In this document: positions 32,148 to 38,525 of the stretch, one piece after another
Numbering within the stretch: position 1 is the stretch's first letter
Layout: each line of letters starts with the position of its first letter
Notes under the pieces: generated by a model
What the model was told of the DNA's origin: nothing
Seen by the model: only the letters and a program-made list of their open reading frames with translations
The model's database searches: none
Source: Candidatus Methylomirabilota bacterium
GTDB taxonomy: Bacteria; Methylomirabilota; Methylomirabilia; Rokubacteriales; CSP1-6
Assembly (NCBI GenBank): GCA_036002485.1
Contig: DASYTI010000214.1
Span: 1-38,525, forward strand
Reading direction: 5' to 3'
Length of the DNA stretch: 38,525 bases
Made by a program: the position numbers and the translations under genes

Positions 32148-33845
32148 TCACGGGAGCGAGTGGATCTCGATCAGCGACGCGCTCGGGAGGGGAAAGGGAA
32201 CCCTTAGCACGAGGGCCCCGTCTCGAATCGCCTCCTCCCGCTCGGGCTCGTACAGCTCGAGCCCCTGGCGCTCTTTGATGGCTCGGAGCTGGGTGTCCGT
32301 GGGATCCTGCGGGGCGTCGAGCCGCCTCCAGGCGGTGTGACTGTTGCTGTGCTTTGCGTCGACGCGCCAGTGACGGAGGCGGACCCGGCGGCTTTCGAAG
32401 GGCAAGCGCTCGACGCGAAACGTGACGTCGGTCTCCCCGGGATGGGTCAAGTACTGGTCATCGGCGTGTCGCCACGCGAGCAGGGTGACGCAATCGCCAC
32501 CGTTGAAGGTGGCCAGCGCGTCGATCTCCTCGGGCATGCCGGCCTCCCCGTCATCGAGCTTTTCGAGCGGCCAGGCATGGCTCGAGGCAACGGCGAGCCG
32601 CGTGTGGCCCAGCCGGGAAAGCATCCGATAGGCGTTGAGGACCGGCTTCTCCACGCCCTGAGCCGTGAAGAGGCTCCGAGTGCCCTCGAAGAAGCGCTCA
32701 CCTTCGAAATAGAAGCTCCAGGTCGTCGCCTGGTCGACGTGGGCGCCGCTCCAGTCGCTCAGATCCAGGAGCCTCTTCATCAGCTTGCACTGGAAGACCG
32801 GGAAATATTCGGTGTTCCGGTAGGCGAAGTTCGCGTTGTCGTAGACGCCCCAGTGCGCGGGAACGGAGGCGTCGCACTCGTCCACGATGCACGGGAGATC
32901 GCGAAACTGGGAATGGGCCGCCACCGCGTCCAGGGCCGCCCGCACCTCGCGCAGCATCTTGAGGCTCGAGGGGGATTGCTTCCGCGGCGCAGGGCCCCCC
33001 AGCGGTCCGTAGACCCGCCACGGGTCGAAACGCGCCCCTTTCGTGTGAAAGGAGACGAAGTCGAGAGGCACGGAGGTCTTCGCGCAGTGGGCCAGGAACC
33101 CGCGCAGGAACTCGTGGCCCCGTCTCCCGGGACCGAGATCGCCCGTGGTGGTGGGGCCGCCCACCAAGGCCTCGGGCAGCGCCGCCTTCACGGCGGCCGC
33201 CGTCACGTCGTAGAGCGCGTAGAATTCCTCGGCCGTTCCGCGCCAGTAGGAGATATCGGGCTCGTTCCACAGCTCCCACAGCCACCCGCGGACATGCGGG
33301 GCGCCGTAGCGAGCCACACAATGCTCGACGAGGGCGCGGACGAGACCGGCCCATTTCCCGTAATCCTTGGGAGGGAATGACCAGAGCCCCGCCTCGTACG
33401 GGCTCCACTGGGTGGGGCTGGGCTCGTACGCGAAGCGCGCCTCCGCGTCGTCGGGCACGAGGGCTCGCGGCGTGAAGGCGAGCTCCACCAGGGGCCGCAG
33501 CCCCGCCTCCACCACGGCGTCGTACACCTGATCGGCGATGGTGAAATCGTAGAAGGGCCGGCCGGCGGCGTCTTCGTGGTAGACGTTGCCCGCGCCCCAG
33601 TGCGGCAAGGACCACCCGATGCCGCTATTGAAGATGTAGTGGGAGCGCACGTAGTACGGCTGCTCGGCGAATTCGCCGATGACCCGGAGCGCCCTCTTGC
33701 CCGCGGGCGTCGAGGTCCAGTTGATCTCGTCGTAGCCGAAGCTGGTCCAGATCCGACGGAGGGGGCCCCCCCTGGCCCCGCCGTCGACGCGCACGGTCGC
33801 CTCGGCGATAGGAGCCTCAGAACGACGGCGAGTCTCGTCGAGCAA
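32148..33845 (-). CDS. Glycoside hydrolase family 39-type (beta-xylosidase-like) protein
   Basis: A 565-residue protein of the GH39 / clan A TIM-barrel type. The acid/base is E195 in E-L-W-N-E-P-D, and the nucleophile is probably E323 in I-V-D-E-C-D. The barrel covers about residues 30-400 and a beta-rich C-terminal domain the rest, as in beta-xylosidases and alpha-L-iduronidases. No signal peptide is seen, so it should act on imported sugars. In this frame only a TTG (33845) precedes the conserved part, without a clear Shine-Dalgarno sequence, and a stop lies 11-12 codons upstream. The true start may therefore be this TTG or a later GTG. It converges with the dienelactone hydrolase gene (17-base gap). 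Confidence 0.87.
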   Translation of the reverse strand: MLDETRRRSEAPIAEATVRVDGGARGGPLRRIWTSFGYDEINWTSTPAGKRALRVIGEFAEQPYYVRSHYIFNSGIGWSLPHWGAGNVYHEDAAGRPFYDFTIADQVYDAVVEAGLRPLVELAFTPRALVPDDAEARFAYEPSPTQWSPYEAGLWSFPPKDYGKWAGLVRALVEHCVARYGAPHVRGWLWELWNEPDISYWRGTAEEFYALYDVTAAAVKAALPEALVGGPTTTGDLGPGRRGHEFLRGFLAHCAKTSVPLDFVSFHTKGARFDPWRVYGPLGGPAPRKQSPSSLKMLREVRAALDAVAAHSQFRDLPCIVDECDASVPAHWGVYDNANFAYRNTEYFPVFQCKLMKRLLDLSDWSGAHVDQATTWSFYFEGERFFEGTRSLFTAQGVEKPVLNAYRMLSRLGHTRLAVASSHAWPLEKLDDGEAGMPEEIDALATFNGGDCVTLLAWRHADDQYLTHPGETDVTFRVERLPFESRRVRLRHWRVDAKHSNSHTAWRRLDAPQDPTDTQLRAIKERQGLELYEPEREEAIRDGALVLRVPFPLPSASLIEIHSLP

Positions 33846-33938
33846 GTCGGTGTCGAGTCCGGACGTCGATCGCCTCGATCATGACCGACGCGATGGCGGT
33901 TTGGCGCGTCGTCTCTTCGCTCGCATAGAACGGCGGCG

Positions 33939-33947
33939 AGTATAGCA
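33939..33947 (-). promoter_or_regulatory. Putative extended -10 promoter of the GH39 gene
   Basis: The minus strand reads TGCTATACT, an extended -10 with TATACT, about 95 bases upstream of the GH39 TTG in the divergent spacer 33846-34078. No clear -35 box. Confidence 0.42.
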
Positions 33948-34078
33948 GAGGGCAAGCCGGCCGTGATCCGCTTGACAAGCCGTGGGCGAGCGGCCTAGGG
34001 TTGCCCAAACCTTTGCAGACAACAACTCGAGCAAATGCTTCGCCGTGTTCAAGCCCTGAGAGGCGAGAGGAGGCCGGC

Positions 34079-35404
34079 GTGCCCGCACCCACTCCGCAAT
34101 CGACGCCCCGCCTGCACGTAGCGGACGCGCCGCCGGCAAACGGGAACGTCCCGAAGCTCGCCGGCGACATCCGACACCTCATCCCCAAGCTCGGCCTGCG
34201 CAACTACTGGTACCCCGCCATCGCGGAGAGCAAGGTCGCCCGGCGCAAGCCGGTGAAGGTCTCGATGCTCGGCGAGGAGCTGTGTCTCTTCCGCGGCACC
34301 CAGGGCGACGTCGTGGCCATCCAGGACGTCTGCCCGCACCGGGGCGCGCGCCTCAGCGAGGGCGACTGTCATTATCGCGGCACCGTCGCCTGCCCCTATC
34401 ACGGCTGGGTGTTCGACGAGTCGGGCAAGAACGTCATGGTGCTGTCGGAAGGGCCAGCCTCCGGCGTGTGCGGCAAGGCCGGCACCGAGGCCAAGGCCTA
34501 TCCCACGCGGACCCTCAAGGGCCTCGTCTTCGTGTGGATCGGCGAGGGCGCTCCCGCTCCTATCGAGGAGGACGTGCCCGAGGAGTTCTTCGACGCGGAG
34601 TCCCTCGTCCTCGTCGGCCAGGTCGAGTGGCGGTGCAACTGGGAGGTCGCCCTCGAGAACTCGATGGACTCGCACGTCAACTACGTTCACCGCAATGCCA
34701 TCGTGGTCGCCCGCAATGGCTTCATCGCCCGTGGCGCCCAGGGCGAGCACCCCATCTTCGTGGGCAACGGCTTCGGCGGCGACGTGGCCGAGAGCAACTA
34801 TCTGCGCCAGAACCCGCGGCAGGACCTCTATCCCGACGGCCGCAAGTGGCCGAAGACAACCTATCGCCGACTCTGGACCTGGCTGTCCCGGCCGCTCGCG
34901 GAGCGGGCGCGGCGTCACATTCCCTCCCCGCGCTCGGCCAAGTGGTGCGGCGGCCACCACCTGCCCGGCATGTTCCGCGCCGAGTTCGGCTGGGACCTCT
35001 ACACCCGCATGTGCGTGCCCGTCGAGGAGCACCGGACCCGGGTCTGGTACTACCACTGCACCCGGCCCAAGAGCGCGCTCGGGCGGCTCTGGGAGCGCGT
35101 CACCTACGCGGCCGTGCACCGGTGGATCATCGAGTACAACTTCTCGCGTCAGGACGAGCGCGTGATGATCAACCAGCGCTACGACACCCCGGAAAAGCTC
35201 TCGTCGACCGACGCCGAGGTGATCCAGTGGCGGCGGCTGGTCGTCACCAGGCATTTCGGCGGTCGCGACGCCCCGTTCGAGTACAAGAACCCCGACGGCA
35301 TGGCGCCGGAGGCCGTGCCCTTGAGCCGGGTCTCCGTACGCTACCTCCAGGAACAGGGGCGGATGCGGTCGACCTCGGCGGCCGAAGCTCCCAACGCCGG
35401 CTGA
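34079..35404 (+). CDS. Rieske non-heme iron oxygenase, catalytic subunit
   Basis: A 441-residue aromatic-ring-hydroxylating-type oxygenase. The Rieske cluster is held by C85-P-H87 and C105-x2-H108. The mononuclear iron site is seen as N194-x2-D197-x-H199-x4-H204, with D357 (R-Q-D-E-R) as the likely third ligand. D197 is the expected electron-bridge aspartate between subunits. Length and the Rieske-then-catalytic order are those of single-component-type alpha subunits such as the phthalate or carbazole dioxygenase group and O-demethylases. The start is the GTG at 34079 with AGGAGG five bases ahead. An ABC importer follows within 34 bases. Its reductase is likely the one at 28279. Substrate unknown. 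Confidence 0.95.
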   Translation: MPAPTPQSTPRLHVADAPPANGNVPKLAGDIRHLIPKLGLRNYWYPAIAESKVARRKPVKVSMLGEELCLFRGTQGDVVAIQDVCPHRGARLSEGDCHYRGTVACPYHGWVFDESGKNVMVLSEGPASGVCGKAGTEAKAYPTRTLKGLVFVWIGEGAPAPIEEDVPEEFFDAESLVLVGQVEWRCNWEVALENSMDSHVNYVHRNAIVVARNGFIARGAQGEHPIFVGNGFGGDVAESNYLRQNPRQDLYPDGRKWPKTTYRRLWTWLSRPLAERARRHIPSPRSAKWCGGHHLPGMFRAEFGWDLYTRMCVPVEEHRTRVWYYHCTRPKSALGRLWERVTYAAVHRWIIEYNFSRQDERVMINQRYDTPEKLSSTDAEVIQWRRLVVTRHFGGRDAPFEYKNPDGMAPEAVPLSRVSVRYLQEQGRMRSTSAAEAPNAG

Positions 35405-35438
35405 GTCAGGCACGCACGGCGAAAAGAAAGGGTCCAGG

Positions 35439-36554
35439 ATGGCCGACGAGCGAGTCAGCCGGCGGCAGCTGATCCAGTCCGTCGTGCTCGGTGGCGCCGC
35501 CCTGGCCATGGCCCGAGGCGGGTCCGGCGCGTGGGCGGCCGCGCCCTCCGAGTGGCCTCAGATCGTGGCGGCGGCCAAGAAGGAAGGCAAAGTCGTCGTC
35601 AACACGTTCCCCGGCGACGGCTACAAGCGGGCCCTCAAGGCCTTCACGCAGGCGTATCCCGACATCAAGGTCGAGCATACGGGCCTGCACTCGCAGGACT
35701 TCGCGCCGCGCATTCTCCAGGAGCGCCAGGCGAGCCTCTTCACCTGGGACGTCGCCACGATCCCGACGAGCACGGCGCTCCAGGTACTACGTCCGGCCGG
35801 CGTGTGGGATCCCGTGCGACCGGCCATCGTGCTGCCCGAAGCGACGGACGACGCCGCGTGGGACGGCGGCTTCGAGCGCGGCTTCGCGGTGGTGAAGGAT
35901 CGCGCGCTCGCCTACGGCTTCAGCGCCGTGCGCGGCGGCGGAGTCACCATCAATACCGACCTCGTGACGGAGGACCAGGTCAAGGGCCTCACCGAGCTGC
36001 TGAATCCCCGGTGGAAGGGCAAGCTGCTGCTGCCTGACGTGCGCGTGATGGGTGATGCCTTCTGGCCGATGACCAGTGCCCGTCTCCACCTGGGCGACGA
36101 CGTCATCAAACGGCTCTTCGTAGACCAGGAGCCGGCCCTGAGCCGTGACAGCCGTCAGATCGCCGAGTTCATGGTCCGCGGCCGCTATCCGATCGCCCTC
36201 GGGGTCAACCCTCTGCTCCTGAGTCAATTCCAGCGCCAAGGCCTCGGCAAGAACCTCAAGCTCCTCCGCTTCCCCGAGCTGGACACGTTCAGCTCCGGCG
36301 CCAGTACCGTGTGGCTGATCAACCGGGCGCCGCATCCGAGCGCGGCGAAGCTCTTCATCAACTGGCTGCTCACCAAGGACGCCCAGGTCGCCTGGGCGCG
36401 TGAGGTCGAGACGAACAGCCGCCGCGTCGGCGTCGAGCCGGGCAATCCGCTGTATGCGGTGCCGCGGGGCGCCAAGTTCCTGCAGGTGGACGCGGAGGAA
36501 AACCTGGCCGAGGTCATCAAGACGCAGGACATCGCCAAGGCGGTGATGAAGTAA
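35439..36554 (+). CDS. ABC transporter substrate-binding protein, iron/polyamine-type (Tat-exported)
   Basis: A 371-residue periplasmic binding protein of the type II fold (FbpA/PotD-like). A Tat signal (V-S-R-R-Q-L-I-Q-S) and cleavage near A-W-A-A begin it. The mature part reads A-A-K-K-E-G-K-V-V-V-N-T-F, typical of iron(III)-type members. The tyrosines that bind ferric iron in FbpA (a Y-Y pair near the C-terminus) are not obvious here, so an organic ligand is likely. It starts 34 bases after the Rieske oxygenase and is followed by its ATPase and permease genes. Confidence 0.92.
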   Translation: MADERVSRRQLIQSVVLGGAALAMARGGSGAWAAAPSEWPQIVAAAKKEGKVVVNTFPGDGYKRALKAFTQAYPDIKVEHTGLHSQDFAPRILQERQASLFTWDVATIPTSTALQVLRPAGVWDPVRPAIVLPEATDDAAWDGGFERGFAVVKDRALAYGFSAVRGGGVTINTDLVTEDQVKGLTELLNPRWKGKLLLPDVRVMGDAFWPMTSARLHLGDDVIKRLFVDQEPALSRDSRQIAEFMVRGRYPIALGVNPLLLSQFQRQGLGKNLKLLRFPELDTFSSGASTVWLINRAPHPSAAKLFINWLLTKDAQVAWAREVETNSRRVGVEPGNPLYAVPRGAKFLQVDAEENLAEVIKTQDIAKAVMK

Positions 36555-36577
36555 CGGACCCGAGGGTGGGCCCAAGC

Positions 36578-37717
36578 GTGGGAACGACGCCCGGCATCAG
36601 CGAGACCGTCCTTTCGCTCGACGGCGTCACCAAGCTGTTCGGCCCGACGGCGGCGGTGGACCGCGTGTCGCTGTCGATCCGCCGTGGGGAGGTCTTCACC
36701 CTGCTCGGCCCCAGCGGCTGCGGCAAGACCACCACTTTGCGGCTCGTGGCCGGCCTGGAGCATCCCGACGCGGGCGAGATTACCCTGCGCGACCGCGTGG
36801 TGGCGTCGGCGTCCCGCCGGCTCTTCGCGGCGCCGAACCAGCGCAACCTCGGCATGGTCTTCCAGTCGTACGCCGTGTGGCCGCACATGACCGTGTTCGA
36901 GAACGTCGCCTACCCGCTCGAGGTGCGCGGCATGAAGCGGGCTCTCGTCCGCGACAAGGTCGCCCGCGTGCTCGACCTGGTGGGCCTGGGGGGGATGGAG
37001 GCCCGACCCGGCACGCTCCTGAGCGGCGGCCAGATGCAGCGCCTGGCCTTGTGCCGCGCCCTCGTGTACGAGCCGGATCTCTTGCTCCTGGACGAGCCCT
37101 TCAGCAACCTGGACGCGAAGCTGCGGGAGCAGATGCGCGTGGAGGTGAAGCTACTCCAGCGCCGCCTCGGCATCACCGTGCTCTTCGTCACCCATGACCA
37201 GGTCGAGGCCCTCAGCCTCTCCGACCGCATCGCGGTGATGCACCGCGGGCGCGTGGAGCAGGTCGGTCCCCCGCGCAGCCTGTACGAAGAGCCTGCCTCC
37301 GCCTTCGTGCGCGACTTTCTCGGTCAGACGGTGATCCTGCATGGCCGTGTCGGTCCCGCCTCGTCCGGTCACGAGCTCGCCCGTGTCGCCGTGGAGCTGA
37401 ACGGAGCGCTCTCCGGGCGCACCCTGGCCGGCCGGGCCGCCCCCAGCGTCGCCCTCGCTCCGGGCGCGGCGGCGCACCTCGCCATCCGACCGGAAGACAT
37501 CCAGGTGTTCCCGGATGACCTCGCGCAGGGAGAGACCAACCGGTTACCGGGTGTCATCGACACCCTGTCCTTCGTCGGCGACCGGTACGAGGCGCGGGTG
37601 GCGCTTGGCGGAGAGTACCGTATCGTGCTGTTCTTGCCCCGCGCGCGCGAGTGGCGCGAGGGCGAGCGGCTACAGCTCGGCTTCCCACCGGAAACGGTGA
37701 GCGTGTGGCCGGCCTGA
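36578..37717 (+). CDS. ABC transporter ATP-binding protein, PotA/FbpC type
   Basis: A 379-residue ATPase with a C-terminal regulatory TOBE-type region. Walker A is G-P-S-G-C-G-K-T-T, the Q-loop is F-Q-S-Y-A-V-W-P, the signature is L-S-G-G-Q-M-Q-R, Walker B is L-L-L-D-E-P-F, and the switch histidine is in T-H-D-Q. The V-W-P-H-M-T-V-F-E-N stretch is usual in PotA/FbpC/UgpC subunits. The start could be the GTG at 36566 or at 36578; the second leaves better room for the GGGTGGG ribosome site. It overlaps the following permease gene by 13 bases. Confidence 0.94.
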   Translation: MGTTPGISETVLSLDGVTKLFGPTAAVDRVSLSIRRGEVFTLLGPSGCGKTTTLRLVAGLEHPDAGEITLRDRVVASASRRLFAAPNQRNLGMVFQSYAVWPHMTVFENVAYPLEVRGMKRALVRDKVARVLDLVGLGGMEARPGTLLSGGQMQRLALCRALVYEPDLLLLDEPFSNLDAKLREQMRVEVKLLQRRLGITVLFVTHDQVEALSLSDRIAVMHRGRVEQVGPPRSLYEEPASAFVRDFLGQTVILHGRVGPASSGHELARVAVELNGALSGRTLAGRAAPSVALAPGAAAHLAIRPEDIQVFPDDLAQGETNRLPGVIDTLSFVGDRYEARVALGGEYRIVLFLPRAREWREGERLQLGFPPETVSVWPA

Positions 37718-38525
37718 CCCAGGCGGTCGCGGTCATCACGCCGCGGAGGATCGAGCAGCAGACCGTGCTCTGCACCGTGGCCCTCGCCGCGGTGACCCTG
37801 TGCGTCGTCTTCCCCCTCGTCCTCGTCGCCGTCCAGAGCCTTCAGGTCGCCCCGCCGGGACAGCCGGCCAGCTACGGCCTCGACGGCTGGCGAGCGGCCC
37901 TGGGCGAGCCCGGCCTCCGCGCCGCGCTCTTCAACACGCTCAAGGTGACGTTCGTCCGCCAGCTTCTCTCGCTCCCGCTCGCCATCCTGGTCGCCTGGCT
38001 CCTCGCCCGCACGGATCTCCCGGGCCGCGGCTGGATCGAGTTCGCCTTCTGGGCCGCCTTCTTCCTGCCCCCCTTCACGGTCACCTTGAGCTGGATCCTC
38101 TTGCTCGACCCCGAGTACGGCCTCGTCAACACCTGGCTCGCCAGGCTCCCCTTCGTGGGCGCGAGGCCGTTCAACATCTACTCGTTCTGGGGAATCGTGT
38201 GGGTCCACATCATCACCGGGTCCCTCACCGTGAAGGTGATCCTTCTCACCCCGGCCTTCCGCAACATGAACGCCTCGTTCGAGGAAGCCTCGCGCGTGGC
38301 GGGGGCCGGCACGCTCCGGACGGCCCTCCGGATCACCGTCCCCGTCATGGCGCCCGTCATCCTGTCCGTGCTGCTCCTCGGGACCATGGTCTCGCTCCAG
38401 ACCTTCGAGGTGGAGCAGGTGCTGGGCCTGCCCTTCCGCTTCTTCGTCTTCAGCACCACCATCTACGACCTGCTCGTCACCCGGGTGCCGCGCTACGACG
38501 CGGCCACCGCCCTGTCCGTCCTGAT
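37705..38525 (+). CDS. ABC transporter permease, iron/polyamine type (5' part; runs off the window)
   Basis: From a GTG at 37705, overlapping the ATPase stop by 13 bases, a frame stays open to the window end (273 codons). It encodes a membrane protein whose first helix is at about residues 25-45, with further helices after residue 80. The permease EAA loop reads S-F-E-E-A-S-R-V-A-G-A-G and leads to R-I-T-V-P-V-M-A-P. This is the pattern of PotB/FbpB-type permeases. FbpB-type proteins often have 500 or more residues and two such halves, so about half of the gene may be missing. It completes the importer placed behind the Rieske oxygenase gene. Confidence 0.9.
   Translation, partial: MAGLTQAVAVITPRRIEQQTVLCTVALAAVTLCVVFPLVLVAVQSLQVAPPGQPASYGLDGWRAALGEPGLRAALFNTLKVTFVRQLLSLPLAILVAWLLARTDLPGRGWIEFAFWAAFFLPPFTVTLSWILLLDPEYGLVNTWLARLPFVGARPFNIYSFWGIVWVHIITGSLTVKVILLTPAFRNMNASFEEASRVAGAGTLRTALRITVPVMAPVILSVLLLGTMVSLQTFEVEQVLGLPFRFFVFSTTIYDLLVTRVPRYDAATALSVL

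Noticed and set aside
35439-37717. Ferric iron uptake system
   Set aside because: Family resemblance is there, but the usual iron-binding tyrosine pair is not obvious and the genes follow a Rieske oxygenase. An organic ligand is more likely, so no iron function is claimed.

Overview
The window is a GC-rich bacterial chromosome segment with densely packed genes on both strands. There are no rRNA or tRNA genes and no phage, transposase or CRISPR genes. The mix of branched-chain-amino-acid-type ABC importers, Tat-exported binding proteins, Rieske oxygenase parts, cupins, NIPSNAP and VOC proteins, and intergenic CCTC-rich hairpin repeats suggests an uncultured soil or subsurface heterotroph. I lean towards Candidatus Rokubacteria / Methylomirabilota or a relative, but this is inference from gene style only.

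Layout. 1-5820 (minus): a clipped signal-peptide gene, an alpha/beta hydrolase, a cupin, two carbohydrate-esterase-4-type deacetylase paralogues flanking a short-chain dehydrogenase, and a membrane protein with an anti-sigma-type zinc motif. 5956-9063 (plus): a metallo-beta-lactamase-fold hydrolase, an exported amidohydrolase and two small envelope proteins. 9258-12606 (minus): a sugar ABC importer (binding protein and two permeases, no ATPase). 12932-14428 (plus): a GH51 arabinofuranosidase. 14480-24069 (minus): a complete liv-type importer with two binding proteins and a long-chain acyl-CoA ligase, then VOC and NIPSNAP proteins. 24278-25051 (plus): a dienelactone hydrolase. 25062-27201 (minus): a lipoprotein serine protease and a GlsB/YeaQ membrane protein. 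27383-32130 (plus): a hemerythrin, then an oxidative gene set (ferredoxin-reductase, a fused ferredoxin-Rieske protein, cupin, alpha/beta hydrolase, dienelactone hydrolase). 32148-33845 (minus): a GH39-type glycosidase. 34079-end (plus): a Rieske oxygenase followed at once by an ABC importer (binding protein, ATPase, permease cut by the window edge).

How it fits together. Two themes recur. One is import and cytoplasmic trimming of pentose-containing oligosaccharides (GH51, GH39, sugar ABC importer). The other is uptake and oxidative breakdown of organic acids or aromatics (liv-type importer with acyl-CoA ligase; reductase, Fe-S fusion protein and Rieske oxygenase; dienelactone-type and other hydrolases).

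The most distinctive points are: the fused thioredoxin-like ferredoxin-Rieske protein beside a plant-type ferredoxin reductase; five copies of a structured repeat whose hairpins show paired base changes; structured spacers between binding-protein and permease genes in two separate ABC operons; and a zinc-motif membrane protein with a 14-residue repeat. No gene cluster here can be declared a new system from sequence alone. Promoters, hairpins and repeats were found by eye and have not been tested statistically.
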